Source: Streptomyces sp. D2-8 (lineage in GTDB: Bacteria > Actinomycetota > Actinomycetes > Streptomycetales > Streptomycetaceae). From it: 64,000 nucleotides of DNA. Positions 1 to 10,936 of the stretch are shown here, in pieces. Position 1 is the stretch's first letter; each line of letters opens with the position of its first letter. The notes beneath the pieces were generated by a model. The model did no database searches, was not told the origin of the DNA, and was given only the letters and a program-made list of their open reading frames with translations. The position numbers were made by a program, and so were the translations under genes. The DNA lies in contig NZ_JAAHBP010000003.1 in assembly GCF_023184515.1 (NCBI RefSeq), forward strand, positions 186,001 through 250,000, in the 5' to 3' direction.

Positions 1-2328
1 CATGAGGTTCCTGATGCCGTCGTTGCCGACCGGCACGATCTTCTTCAGTGACTCCGAGTGCACCGGCAGACCGCCGTCCCCTTGCGTCTTCGGGTCCATG
101 AGCACCGCGTTGCGCGGCTGGTCGGCGTCGTAGAAGTCACCGACGAACCACTTGCCGTCCCAGTACGACGGCCACTTGACCGCGCTGTCGGCCGCGACCG
201 TGTCGTACCGGTAGACCGGCCCGTTCATCGCGGCCTGCCCGCCGCCCTTCAGCCAGGGCAGCCGGTACGTGGCCTCCTCCGGCTTGTACGACGGGACGCC
301 GTTCGCGTCGCGTGGGTAGTCAGGACCGCCGCCCGAGGGCGAGTACCAGATGTTGTTGCCGGTCACCGGCGGCAGGTTCACCAGGCCGTCGTTGTTCGGC
401 GACTCGTTCTTCGGGTGGTCGCAGTCGTACCAGCCCAGCGGCTTGGACGGGTCCGGCAGATTGCGGTCCCGGTAGGGCTGCTTGTTGCCCATGCAGTACG
501 GCCAGCCGCGGTTGCCCGCCTCGGTGATGGCGGCGAACGTGTCGTACTTGGCCGGGCCCCAGGTCGTCGAGGGCGCGCTCGCGTCCGGGCCGACCCAGCC
601 CGCGTAGAGCACATCGGTCGACGTGTCGACGGAGATGCGTGCCGGGTTGCGGACGCCCATCACATAGATCTCGCCGCGCGTCTTTCCGCCGCCCTCGTCG
701 GGCTCCTTCCCGGTGAAGAGGTTGCCCTCGGGGAGCGTGTACGTCCCGTCCGGCTCCGGGTGGATGCGCAGGATCTTGCCGTTGAGGTTGTTGGTGTTGC
801 CGGCGGTGCGGCGTGCGTCCGCGAAGGAGACGCCCTTGTAGTCCGGCTCCGGGTTGTTGCCCGAGTAACCGCCGCTGAACCCGCTGGAGTTGTTGTCACC
901 CGTGGCGATGTACAGGTTGCCCTTGGAGTCCCAGGCCATCCCGCCGCCCGCGTGGCAGCAACTGTGGATCTGCACCGGCCACTTCAGCAGCACCTTCTCA
1001 CTGCCGAGGTCCAGCCTGTTCGTGGCCCGGTCGAGTGTGAACCGGGAGACCCGCCGCTCGGCCATCCGCGTCTCGCGGTTGATCCGCGCGTGCGGCGTGT
1101 AGTGCAGATACACCCAGCCGTTCTGCGCGAACCCCGGGTCCAGCTCGATGCCGAGCAGTCCCTCCTCGACCTTGACCAGTTCGTCGCCGCCGCCCTTGTT
1201 GCCGAAGACGGTGAGCGCACCGGCCAGGGTGACCTGTTTGGTCTTCGGGTCGTAGACGTGGATCTCGCCCTTGCCCTTGCCGATGTCGGGGTTGTTCCAG
1301 TCCGTGACCACGGGCTGCGAGGAGTCGGCACCGCCCCGGCCGATGTAGAACACCCGGCCGTCCGGTGCGGTGACCAGCCCGTGCGGCTCGCCGATCTGGT
1401 CGTTCTGCCCCGGCTGGTTGGGCTTGGTCAGCCGCTCCGCCGCGTAGTTGGCGTTGATGGTCGCCTTGCAGTCGGCCTGCTCCAGACGGGTCGTCCACAG
1501 CAGCGCACCGCGCAGATGATCGCGGAAGTCGGTCTCGTCGTACGACGACACCGTCCCGCCCATGCCCGTGTAGAAGGAGCGGCCGCCGTCGTAGTCCCGG
1601 CACCAACTGACGGGATGGTCCCAGCCGTTGGCACCCGTGCCGGGCCGGTATGTCGACTCGCGGACCCGGGCCACCGTATGCACGTCACCCGACGGGTTCT
1701 TCACCCAGTTCAGCCACTGGTCCGGGCGCTTCCACCGCACCGGCAGATTCTTGGTGGCCGGATGCCCGCGGTCGCCGACCTCGACGGTCGCCCGCTGGAC
1801 GGCCGTCGGGCTCGACGCGGCCGGGCGGGCACCGACCAGCCCGGTGAACCAGTCCGAGTACGGCTCCGCGCGCGCCGCGTCATGAATGCCGACGAACCCG
1901 CCGCCGGCCTCCATATAGGCCTCCAGGCCCGCCTCCTGCTCCGCGTCGAGGACATCGCCCCCGCCGGTCAGGAACACGATCGCGTTGAAGCGGCCGAGCC
2001 TCGTCTCGTCGGTGAACACCGAGGCGTCGTCGGTGGCCTGGACCTTGAAGCGGCGGTTCGCCGGGCCCGAAAGACCGATCTCCTCGATGGCCTCGATCCC
2101 GGCGTTCACGACCGGGGACTCCTCCCCGGCCGCCGCCGAACCGTGGAAGATCAGCACCCGTACGTTCGCGCCGCCCGGCGGCGACTTGATCGACATCGTT
2201 GTCAGCGGGGGTTCGGGATAGGGGCGCGCGTTCGCGGTGGGGCCGGACAGCAGTCCCGCCGTCACGACCCCGGCGGCGACGGACGCCGCCCAGACGCGTC
2301 TTCTCTTGCTCAACCCTCGTAAGTGCAT
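1..2328 (-). CDS. Secreted ThuA-like / PQQ-type sugar dehydrogenase fusion protein (3' end outside window)
   Basis: The 776 codons present run off the left edge, so the C-terminus is missing. The start ATG at 2328 is followed by a basic, hydrophobic signal peptide (about residues 1-37, ending near TANA). Residues about 55-270 form a ThuA-like, class I amidotransferase-type fold (VRVLIFHGS, FLTGGGDVLD, GFVGIHDAAR, GRSFYTGMGG). From about residue 310 on there is a glucose/sorbosone dehydrogenase-type beta-propeller (EPHGLVTAPDGRVFYIGRGG, GLLGIELDPGF, CCHAGGGMAWD, GEIYVMGVRNPARI). The fusion is common in actinobacteria. An extracytoplasmic role in carbohydrate oxidation or binding is inferred; the true substrate is unknown. 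Codon 3 is TTA (2320-2322), the rare leucine codon read by the bldA tRNA, so translation may be limited to late growth. It is divergent from the laccase gene. Confidence 0.85.
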   Translation of the reverse strand, partial: MHLRGLSKRRRVWAASVAAGVVTAGLLSGPTANARPYPEPPLTTMSIKSPPGGANVRVLIFHGSAAAGEESPVVNAGIEAIEEIGLSGPANRRFKVQATDDASVFTDETRLGRFNAIVFLTGGGDVLDAEQEAGLEAYMEAGGGFVGIHDAARAEPYSDWFTGLVGARPAASSPTAVQRATVEVGDRGHPATKNLPVRWKRPDQWLNWVKNPSGDVHTVARVRESTYRPGTGANGWDHPVSWCRDYDGGRSFYTGMGGTVSSYDETDFRDHLRGALLWTTRLEQADCKATINANYAAERLTKPNQPGQNDQIGEPHGLVTAPDGRVFYIGRGGADSSQPVVTDWNNPDIGKGKGEIHVYDPKTKQVTLAGALTVFGNKGGGDELVKVEEGLLGIELDPGFAQNGWVYLHYTPHARINRETRMAERRVSRFTLDRATNRLDLGSEKVLLKWPVQIHSCCHAGGGMAWDSKGNLYIATGDNNSSGFSGGYSGNNPEPDYKGVSFADARRTAGNTNNLNGKILRIHPEPDGTYTLPEGNLFTGKEPDEGGGKTRGEIYVMGVRNPARISVDTSTDVLYAGWVGPDASAPSTTWGPAKYDTFAAITEAGNRGWPYCMGNKQPYRDRNLPDPSKPLGWYDCDHPKNESPNNDGLVNLPPVTGNNIWYSPSGGGPDYPRDANGVPSYKPEEATYRLPWLKGGGQAAMNGPVYRYDTVAADSAVKWPSYWDGKWFVGDFYDADQPRNAVLMDPKTQGDGGLPVHSESLKKIVPVGNDGIRNLM

Positions 2329-2517
2329 GGGCACCTCCTCGGCCACAGCAACACCGCCAAGGAAGCTAAACCCCTTTGCATGTCTCGCCAATACCTATGA
2401 CCGGGATGGCCTCAACTTTGTCTTGAGTGTGGATAAACGGGAGCTCGGCCGGTACCGTCGCACAGGTTCATCACAGGTACGCCTCCGTAAGTGCCTTACC
2501 AGGGTGGGGAGTTCCGC

Positions 2518-3495
2518 ATGGACAGACGCAGCTTCAACCGGCGGGTCCTGCTGGGCGGCGCGGCCGTCGCGACATCGTTGTCCGTGGCGCCGGAGGCCGT
2601 GAGCGCCGCCGGACCGGCGAAGACGGCGCCCGCCGGGGGCGAGGTGAAGCGCATCAGGCTCTACGCCGAGAAGCTCCCCGACGGGCAGATGGGCTACGGC
2701 CTGGAGAAGGGCAAGGCGAGCATCCCGGGCCCGCTGATCGAACTCAACGAGGGCGACACGCTGCACGTCGAGTTCGAGAACACCATGGACGTGGCGGTGA
2801 GCCTGCACGTCCACGGCCTGGACTACGAGATCACCAGCGACGGAACGAAACTGAACCGCAGTCATGTCGAGCCGGGCGGCACCCGCACCTACACCTGGCG
2901 CACCCACGCCCCCGGCCGCCGGAGGGACGGCACCTGGCGCTCGGGCAGCGCGGGCTACTGGCACTACCACGACCACGTCGTCGGCACGGAGCACGGGACG
3001 CAGGGGCTCCAGAAGGGCCTCTACGGCCCGGTCGTCGTCCGCCGCAAGGGCGACGTCCTGCCGGACCGGACGCACACGGTCGTCTTCAACGACATGCGCA
3101 TCAACAACAAGCCGCCGCACTCCGGGCCGGACTTCGAGGCCACGGTCGGGGATCGCGTCGAGTTCATCGTGATCACGCACGGCGAGTTCTACCACACGTT
3201 CCACATGCACGGTCATCGCTGGGCGGACAACCGCACCGGCATGCTGACCGGCCCCGAGGACCCCAGCCAGGTCATCGACAACAAGATCACGGGCCCGGCC
3301 GACTCCTTCGGCTTCCAGGTGATCGCGGGGGAGGGGGTCGGCGCCGGCGCCTGGATGTACCACTGCCATGTCCAGAGTCACTCCGACATGGGGATGGTCG
3401 GACTGTTCCTGGTGAAGAAGCCGGACGGGACCATTCCGGGGTACGACCCGCACGAGCACGGGGAGGAGCCGCCGGGCGGCGGCCACGAGCACTGA
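2518..3495 (+). CDS. slac: Small two-domain laccase (SLAC), Tat-exported multicopper oxidase
   Basis: A 325-aa two-domain laccase that oxidises phenolic substrates and reduces O2 to water, working outside the cell as a trimer in its family. The N-terminus carries a twin-arginine signal ([20 protein letters not shown]). Copper ligands lie in HVHGLDYE (about 97), WHYHDHVVG (about 148), [10 protein letters not shown] and [13 protein letters not shown] near the C-terminus, and a His-rich tail ends the protein. The sequence is nearly the same as I remember for S. coelicolor SLAC. ATG 2518 was chosen because TGGGGAG lies just upstream; an in-frame ATG at 2491 has no such site and would bury the Tat signal. 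The gene stands alone between a divergent sugar-dehydrogenase gene and a LacI regulator. Regulation by copper is known for relatives but no operator was recognised here. Confidence 0.97.
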   Translation: MDRRSFNRRVLLGGAAVATSLSVAPEAVSAAGPAKTAPAGGEVKRIRLYAEKLPDGQMGYGLEKGKASIPGPLIELNEGDTLHVEFENTMDVAVSLHVHGLDYEITSDGTKLNRSHVEPGGTRTYTWRTHAPGRRRDGTWRSGSAGYWHYHDHVVGTEHGTQGLQKGLYGPVVVRRKGDVLPDRTHTVVFNDMRINNKPPHSGPDFEATVGDRVEFIVITHGEFYHTFHMHGHRWADNRTGMLTGPEDPSQVIDNKITGPADSFGFQVIAGEGVGAGAWMYHCHVQSHSDMGMVGLFLVKKPDGTIPGYDPHEHGEEPPGGGHEH

Positions 3496-3521
3496 CCGGG
3501 CGGCTGCGCTCCGGAGCACGC

Positions 3522-3533
3522 GAGAGCGCTCTC
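3522..3533. promoter_or_regulatory. Perfect palindrome GAGAGCGCTCTC, probable LacI-family operator
   Basis: A perfect 12-bp palindrome centred on the CG step lies 57 bp upstream of the LacI-family start codon. LacI/PurR-type regulators typically bind such sites with a central CpG, and actinobacterial ones often use GAGCGCTC cores. Autoregulation of the downstream gene is inferred. Confidence 0.7.
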
Positions 3534-3589
3534 ACCACGCTGCGTCCCGGGGCTATCCTGATCCGCAGCCGCAGGTGAGGAGCCCCGAA

Positions 3590-4627
3590 GTGACCGACAC
3601 AGCGCCGCGTCCCACCCTGGAGGCCGTGGCCGCCCGGGCCGGTGTCTCGCGGGCCACCGTGTCCCGCGTGGTCAACGGTGGGGACGGGGTGCGGGAGATC
3701 CTGGTGGAGCGGGTCCGCAAAGCCGTGGACGAGCTCGGGTACGTGCCCAACCAGGCCGCCCGCTCCCTGGTGACCCGGCGGCACGACGCGGTCGCGGTCG
3801 TCGTCGCCGAACCGGAGACCCGGGTCTTCGCCGACCCGTTCTTCGCGCTCCAGCTGCGCGGCATCAGCAAAGAGCTCACCGCCCACGACAACCAGCTCGT
3901 GCTGCTGCTCACGGAGGGCCGGGACGACCATGCCCGGGTCGGCCGGTACCTCGCCGGCGGACATGTCGACGGCGCCCTCGTCTTCTCCCTGCACCTCGAC
4001 GACCCGCTGCCGGAGCTCATCCAGCGAGCCGGTGTCCCCACCGTCTTCGGCGGCCGGCCCGGCTGGAGCGGCGACCGGCGCGCGGTGGTCTACGTCGACA
4101 GCGACAACCGCGGCGGCGCCCGTGACGCCGTCCGCCACCTGGCCGGCCTCGGACGCACCCGAATCGCGCACATCACCGGCGCCCTCGACCAGACCTCCGC
4201 CGCGGACCGCCTCGACGGCTACCGGGACGTCATGGTGGACGCCGACCCGCGGCTGATCGCCGAGGCCGACTTCACCCCGGCCGGCGGCGAGCGGGCGATG
4301 CGCGAACTCCTCGACCGCTGCCCGGACGTGGACGCGGTGTTCGCCGCCAACGACCTCATGGCCTCCGGGGCGCTGCGCGTCCTGCGCGAGTCGGGCCGCC
4401 GCATCCCCGACGACGTGGCCGTGATCGGCTTCGACGACATGCGGCCCGTCGCGGAACAGACCGACCCGCCGCTCACCACGGTTCGTCAGGACATCGAGGA
4501 GATGGGCCGCCTGATGGCCCGCCTGCTGCTGCGCGACCTCGACCGGGACGTCCCGCGGGAGGGCGTCGGGGCGACGCCGTCGAGCGTGGTGCTGCCGACG
4601 ACACTGGTGCGGCGCGGGTCCGCGTAG
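3590..4627 (+). CDS. LacI-family transcriptional regulator
   Basis: 345 aa. The N-terminal helix-turn-helix (TLEAVAARAGVSRATVSRVV, about residues 8-27) and hinge (YVPNQAARSLVTRR) are followed by a periplasmic-binding-protein-like sensor domain (residues about 60-335; HVDGALVFSLH, RIAHITGALDQ, VDAVFAANDLMASGAL, VAVIGFDDM). GTG 3590 has a GAGGAG site 7 nt upstream; an upstream GTG at 3575 overlaps that site and is less likely. No sugar-uptake operon is adjacent, so the effector is unknown. The perfect palindrome at 3522-3533 suggests it represses itself. The nearby secreted sugar dehydrogenase could be a target, but I saw no copy of the operator in front of it. Confidence 0.92.
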   Translation: MTDTAPRPTLEAVAARAGVSRATVSRVVNGGDGVREILVERVRKAVDELGYVPNQAARSLVTRRHDAVAVVVAEPETRVFADPFFALQLRGISKELTAHDNQLVLLLTEGRDDHARVGRYLAGGHVDGALVFSLHLDDPLPELIQRAGVPTVFGGRPGWSGDRRAVVYVDSDNRGGARDAVRHLAGLGRTRIAHITGALDQTSAADRLDGYRDVMVDADPRLIAEADFTPAGGERAMRELLDRCPDVDAVFAANDLMASGALRVLRESGRRIPDDVAVIGFDDMRPVAEQTDPPLTTVRQDIEEMGRLMARLLLRDLDRDVPREGVGATPSSVVLPTTLVRRGSA

Positions 4628-4804
4628 GCCTGCTGCGAAAGGGGCGTCGTCGCCCGGAGGACGGCGGCCGCGCGGCGTCCGGTGCGGCTCTCGGCCCGCC
4701 GCCCGACGAGCCCTCGCTCCGGGCGGGCCTGCGGGCGGTGCGGCGCGCAGGCGTGCCGGGCATCGTGCGGCAGGCGCCGCTTTCGTGACAGCCCGTGGCC
4801 GGCC

Positions 4805-5590
4805 TCAGCCCTGCCGCGGCTCGCTGCGGATCACCGCGAAGCGGGCGCCGTGCGGATCGGCGAGTTTGGCGAGACGGCCGACGGACGGGAGGTCCGTGGC
4901 GGGGAGGCGGACCGTGCCGCCCAGCTCCTCGGCCCTGGCGACGACGGCGTCCGTGTCGGCCACCTCGAAGTACGGCAGCCAGTACGCCTCCTCCTCGCCC
5001 GGGTCGTCGGTCAGGGGGACGACCCCGCCGAACATGGCGTCCTCGCTCTCCCCGGCGGGGGCGAACGTGGTGTAGGTGCCGCCCGCGAAGTCCGCACCGA
5101 AGGTCTCCAGACCGAGCACGGAGTGGTAGAAGGCGGCCGCGGCCGGGACGTCCGCCGTGTACAGCTCGACCCAGCACAGCGAGCCGGGCTCCTGGACCAC
5201 CTCCAGGCCCTGGTTGCGGCCCGGCTGCCACAGGCCGAAGGGCACCCCGGCCCGGTCGGTGAGGATCGCCATCCGGCCCAGGTCCTGAACGTCCATCGGC
5301 TGTACCGCCACCGAGCCGCGCGCCTGCTCGGCCGCCCGGGCCGTGGCGTCCGCGTCCGGCGCCTGGAAGTACACCGTCCAGGAGGGCGGGCCCTGCTCCG
5401 GCGTGGTCTGCATGCCACCGGCGGCCGTCCTGCCGCCGAGCTGGAAGAGGCCGTACCCTCCGACCTCCGGGCCGCCCGGCTGGAACCGCCAGCCGAACAA
5501 CCCGCCGTAGAAGGCGGCGGCGCCGTCGATGTCGGGGGTGCCGAGATCGATCCAGTTCGGAGCACCGGTGACATAACGGGTGGTGAGCAT
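4805..5590 (-). CDS. Two-domain VOC (glyoxalase/bleomycin-resistance fold) protein
   Basis: 261 aa made of two tandem VOC modules. Module 1 (residues about 8-120) starts GAPNWIDLGTPDIDGAAAFY; module 2 (about 135-258) has LCWVELYTADVPAAAAFY and GTYTTFAP. It resembles the actinobacterial hydroxylase/Cfp30B-like group, whose reaction is not settled. The start at 5590 was chosen because it directly precedes the first beta-alpha-beta motif. The gene is divergent from the WhiB-like gene, with a 225-bp region between them. A role in small-molecule binding or detoxification is inferred from the fold only. Confidence 0.85.
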   Translation of the reverse strand: MLTTRYVTGAPNWIDLGTPDIDGAAAFYGGLFGWRFQPGGPEVGGYGLFQLGGRTAAGGMQTTPEQGPPSWTVYFQAPDADATARAAEQARGSVAVQPMDVQDLGRMAILTDRAGVPFGLWQPGRNQGLEVVQEPGSLCWVELYTADVPAAAAFYHSVLGLETFGADFAGGTYTTFAPAGESEDAMFGGVVPLTDDPGEEEAYWLPYFEVADTDAVVARAEELGGTVRLPATDLPSVGRLAKLADPHGARFAVIRSEPRQG

Positions 5591-5815
5591 CGTCGCCCTC
5601 CTCGCGCAGGGGCCCGTCGTCCGTTCTGCCGAGTCTTGCACCGCCCGGTGGCGACCGCCGCCGGAGCGCCGCCGGAACGTGGTTTCCGGTGTTTCCGCGC
5701 GCCGCCGTGCGTCGGCCCGTCCGGCGGGCGACCATCGAAGCGGCCGGGGGCCAGTGAACGCGGCGTTGATCCCGCGTTGATCGAACGTTTTTCGCTGCCC
5801 GCAACGCTTTCGGTC

Positions 5816-6061
5816 ATGCACATCGACACGATCACCTCGCCCGAACTGGAATGGCAGCAAGAGGCGTTGTGCGCGCAGACGGGGGCGGACTTCTTCTTCC
5901 CCGAGCCGGGCAGTTCGGTGCGGGAGGCGAAGCGGATCTGCGGTATGTGCCCGATCCGTGCGGCCTGTCTCGCGTACGCGCTGGACCACGACGAGCGCTT
6001 CGGCGTCTGGGGCGGTCTTTCGGAGAAGGAGCGGCTGGAGCTGCGGCGGGTGTCGCGGTAG
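5816..6061 (+). CDS. WhiB-like (Wbl) iron-sulfur transcription factor
   Basis: 81 aa. Four cysteines (C19, C42, C45, C51; spacing C-x22-C-x2-C-x5-C) match the ligands of the Wbl [4Fe-4S] cluster. They are followed by the GVWGG turn and a basic C-terminal segment (EKERLELRR). Wbl proteins act with the principal sigma factor or bind DNA in development, redox sensing and antibiotic responses. No Shine-Dalgarno sequence is visible before ATG 5816, so a leaderless or weakly translated message is possible. It is one of the short, solitary Wbl paralogues; I do not assign a letter. A strong hairpin follows the stop codon. Confidence 0.93.
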   Translation: MHIDTITSPELEWQQEALCAQTGADFFFPEPGSSVREAKRICGMCPIRAACLAYALDHDERFGVWGGLSEKERLELRRVSR

Positions 6062-6119
6062 CCGCCACCCGGGGTGGGGTCTCCCGGGCCCGCCACGTCC
6101 GCTGCCGGACATCGCACAA

Positions 6120-6148
6120 GGCCCCGGCCGCTCGTGGCGGCCGGGGCC
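6120..6148. terminator. Bidirectional hairpin terminator between wbl and desaturase genes
   Basis: A perfect 12-bp GC-rich stem (6120-6131 with 6137-6148) and 5-nt loop lie between two convergent genes, as expected for a shared terminator. There is no clear T-tract, which is usual in Streptomyces. Confidence 0.8.
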
Positions 6149-6173
6149 CTGTGGCCGTGTGTGCGGGTCGGCG

Positions 6174-7151
6174 TCAGGCGCCGGCCCGGGCCGCCATGCG
6201 GGCCTTGCGGGCGGCCAGCTTCGCGTCGAACTTCGACGCCTCGGAGTCCAGACCGCCCATGTACAGGCCCAGCTCCTCCTGCGCCTTGCGGCCCTCGGGG
6301 CCCAGGCCGTCGATCTCCATGATCTTCAGGAAGCGCAGCACGGGCTGGAGCACGTCGTCGTGGTGGATGCGCATGTTGTAGATCTCGCCGATCGCCATCT
6401 GCGCGGCGGCCCGCTCGAAGCCGGGCATGCCGTGGCCGGGCATGCGGAAGTTCACGATGACGTCGCGCACCGCCTGCATCGTCAGGTCGGGCGCCAGCTC
6501 GAAGGCCGCCTTCAGCAGGTTCCGGTAGAAGACCATGTGCAGGTTCTCGTCGGTGGCGATGCGCGCCAGCATGCGGTCGCAGACGGGGTCACCGGACTGG
6601 TGGCCGGTGTTGCGGTGCGAGACGCGGGTCGCGAGCTCCTGGAAGGCCACGTAGGCGACCGAGTGCAGCATCGAGTGCCGGTTGTCCGACTCGAAGCCCT
6701 CGCTCATGTGGGACATCCGGAACTCCTCCAGCTTGTCCGGGTCCACCGCGCGCGAGGTGAGCAGGTAGTCGCGCATCACGATGCCGTGCCGGCCCTCCTC
6801 CGCGGTCCAGCGGTGCACCCAGGTACCCCAGGCGCCGTCGCGGCCGAACAGCGAGGCGATCTCGTGGTGGTAGCTGGGCAGATTGTCCTCGGTCAGAAGG
6901 TTGACGACGAGCGCGATACGGCCGATCTCGGTGACCTTGGACTGCTCCTTCTCCCAGGCCTCGCCGTCCTCGAAGACGCCGGGGAAGTTGCGGCCGTCGC
7001 TCCACGGCACGTACTCGTGCGGCATCCAGTCCTTGGCGACCTTCAGATGCCGGTTGAGTTCCTTCTCGACCACTTCCTCCAGGGCGTACAGCAGCTGAGC
7101 GTCGGTCCAGGCGCCGGCCGGGCTGCCGAGGTGGGGAGTGGTGATCGTCAT
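6174..7151 (-). CDS. Acyl-ACP desaturase (ferritin-like di-iron enzyme)
   Basis: 325 aa, the size expected for soluble stearoyl-ACP (delta-9) desaturases, which insert a cis double bond into acyl-ACP chains with O2 and ferredoxin. The di-iron ligands are visible: E118-E119-G-R-H122 (EEGRH) and D201-E202-N-L-H205 (DENLH), with further helix glutamates (LTEDNLPSYH). It would adjust membrane fluidity. The gene is monocistronic, ends at a strong hairpin, and its promoter region holds three tandem palindromic repeats (7192-7241), so it is probably under tight control, perhaps by a TetR-type fatty-acid-responsive repressor encoded elsewhere. ATG 7151 follows GGAGAG. Confidence 0.94.
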   Translation of the reverse strand: MTITTPHLGSPAGAWTDAQLLYALEEVVEKELNRHLKVAKDWMPHEYVPWSDGRNFPGVFEDGEAWEKEQSKVTEIGRIALVVNLLTEDNLPSYHHEIASLFGRDGAWGTWVHRWTAEEGRHGIVMRDYLLTSRAVDPDKLEEFRMSHMSEGFESDNRHSMLHSVAYVAFQELATRVSHRNTGHQSGDPVCDRMLARIATDENLHMVFYRNLLKAAFELAPDLTMQAVRDVIVNFRMPGHGMPGFERAAAQMAIGEIYNMRIHHDDVLQPVLRFLKIMEIDGLGPEGRKAQEELGLYMGGLDSEASKFDAKLAARKARMAARAGA

Positions 7152-7191
7152 GGACTCTCCAGGGGGACAAGCGTATGAGCGGTGTGCGGTA

Positions 7192-7241
7192 AACCTACGG
7201 CATCGTAGGCTACGTTGCCGTAGGTTACGATGCCGTAGGTT
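7192..7241. promoter_or_regulatory. Triple tandem palindromic operator upstream of acyl-ACP desaturase
   Basis: Read on the minus strand, the 15-nt unit CCTACG-GCAT/CAA-CGTA occurs three times in direct succession, and each unit is itself an inverted repeat. The outer 16-mers (7192-7207 and 7226-7241) are perfect inverted copies of each other. The block lies 41-90 bp before the desaturase start, over the likely promoter. This is seen directly; the identity of the binding protein is inferred. Confidence 0.8.
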
Positions 7242-7297
7242 AAGGGTGCTGTAAAGACCGCTGATCAGCGGGGTCGCTCTCCTGCGTGTCAGCTCCC

Positions 7298-7340
7298 CGG
7301 ACCCGCAGGTCGAGGGTGGGACGGGGGCGTGCGGGGTCCG
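7298..7340 (-). terminator. Possible terminator after the DDAH gene
   Basis: Arms CGGACCCGC (7298-7306) and GCGGGGTCCG (7331-7340) can pair with one bulge, directly after the DDAH stop codon. The loop is long, so this is a weak call. Confidence 0.4.
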
Positions 7341-7341
7341 G

Positions 7342-8163
7342 TCAGGCGTAGAGATCCCGCAGCCGCACCGAGAGGCACGTCACACATCCCTCGAGCTTCT
7401 CGAACTCGCTGATGTCCACGACGACCGGTTCGTACCCGAGGTCGGCGAACAGCTCGGCGGTCTTCGGCGCGCTCGCCGCCATCAGCAGCTTGGCGCCGCC
7501 GAGCAGGACGACGTGTGACCCGGCCTCCTCCGGGACCGGCAGGAAGCGCGCGAACAGCGAGGGCGTGTCCATCTTGGGGATGTGCCCGATGACCGTGCCG
7601 TCCGGCAGCGCCGTGACCGCCGACTTCAGGTGCAGCACCTTGCTCACCGGTACGGCGACGACCCGCGCGCCGAGCGGCTCGAACGCGGCGCGCAACTGCT
7701 GGACGCCGGCGGCGTTGGTGCGCCCGCCCCGTCCCACGTAGACGGTGTCGCCGATCTTCAGGACGTCGCCGCCCTCCAGCGTGCCCGGCTCCCAGATCCA
7801 GTTCACCGAGCAGCCCAGACCGGCCACGGCCTCCTCGATGCCGGCGGTCTCGTCACGCCGGGACTCGGCGCCCGGGCGGGCGATCAGGGCCACGTTCTTG
7901 TACATCACGACGGTGTCCTCGACGAACACCGAGTCCGGGCAGTCGTCGGCCGAGTCCACCTCGATGGTCTCCCAGCCGTGCGTGCGCAGGGCCTCCACAT
8001 ACGCCTCCCACTGCTCGACGGCGAGGTCGGCGTCGACCTTCTCCCGCTCGATGTGCGTCACCAGCCCTTCGCCGAGGCGCGGGCTGGGGCGGCGGACGAG
8101 GGCCTTCTTGCTGGGCACGAGCGTGACTCCGTATCGGATGGGACGTGTCGGGACCGCACCCAC
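7342..8163 (-). CDS. ddaH: Dimethylarginine dimethylaminohydrolase (DDAH)
   Basis: 273 aa, a pentein-fold amidinotransferase-superfamily enzyme that hydrolyses N-omega-methylarginines to citrulline and methylamines. The fold landmarks are SADDCPDSVFVEDT (substrate-binding Asp/Glu), GTLEGGDVL, the catalytic histidine in KVLHLKSAV, and the nucleophile near the C-terminus in EGCVTCLSVRL (Cys263 most likely, Cys260 nearby). GTG 8163 was chosen because GGAGG lies about 6 nt upstream. The next gene upstream on the same strand was once an Orn/Lys/Arg decarboxylase, now a remnant, suggesting an original arginine/ornithine metabolism pair. Other penteins such as arginine deiminase are about 400 aa, so DDAH fits best. 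Confidence 0.92.
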   Translation of the reverse strand: MGAVPTRPIRYGVTLVPSKKALVRRPSPRLGEGLVTHIEREKVDADLAVEQWEAYVEALRTHGWETIEVDSADDCPDSVFVEDTVVMYKNVALIARPGAESRRDETAGIEEAVAGLGCSVNWIWEPGTLEGGDVLKIGDTVYVGRGGRTNAAGVQQLRAAFEPLGARVVAVPVSKVLHLKSAVTALPDGTVIGHIPKMDTPSLFARFLPVPEEAGSHVVLLGGAKLLMAASAPKTAELFADLGYEPVVVDISEFEKLEGCVTCLSVRLRDLYA

Positions 8164-8339
8164 AGAGCCTCCGGGATCGTCCGGAACCCATCGGGGCGTC
8201 GGCCGCCATCATGCAGGGCGAACGGGGGAGAGGACAGCCCTGGGGAGGGACGGAGGGGCTGAGGGGGGGAGAGGGGAACTCAGGCGGCCGCCGGCGTCGA
8301 GCAGCCCGAGCCGGCGGTTCAGCGAGGGCCCCCTCCGGA

Positions 8340-8649
8340 TCACCCCACCGACCCAGCACCCTCCAGACCCTGTCGCTGCGCAGGCGTCACCGCACCGGCG
8401 GCACCTTCCCGCTCGTCCGGACGCAGGCACTCGATCAGGTAGTCGCCGGTGTCGGGGTCGCGGGTCACCCCGTGTGTCTCGCTGCCGAAGCCGGGGAAGC
8501 GGCGGTCGAAGGACTCCAGGGCGCCGAGGTGGCGCAGGAGGGGGCCGTCCGGCTCTCCGACGCTCTCGCCCGGCATCAGGACCGGGATGCCGGGCGGCGT
8601 CACCGTGACCATCGCAGCGGCGACCCGGCCCGGCGCGTCCGTCAGACGC

Positions 8650-8651
<2 letters not shown>
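8340..8651 (-). pseudogene. C-terminal remnant of an Orn/Lys/Arg decarboxylase
   Basis: About 100 codons read LTDAPGRVAAAMVTVTPPG, IPVLMPGESVG and then LESFDRRFPGFGSETHGV before a stop at 8340. These match the end of the PLP-dependent Orn/Lys/Arg decarboxylase family (GRIAAE-x-VTPYPPGIP-x-x-PGE, then PGF-x-x-x-x-HG). The family is normally about 470 aa or longer; all of the PLP-binding part is absent. Homology stops at about 8651, exactly where the UvrA-like gene ends (stop at 8650-8652). This looks like a deletion or replacement junction. It has no plausible start or ribosome site for a functional short protein. Confidence 0.75.
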
Positions 8652-10926
<2,275 letters not shown>

Positions 10927-10936
10927 GCCACCGACG

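Noticed and set aside
58..2322. Long plus-strand open frame (about 750 codons) opposite the ThuA/sugar-dehydrogenase gene
   Set aside because: It is the GC-rich antisense shadow of a gene with clear domains; its translation is Arg/Val/Pro-rich with no family motif.
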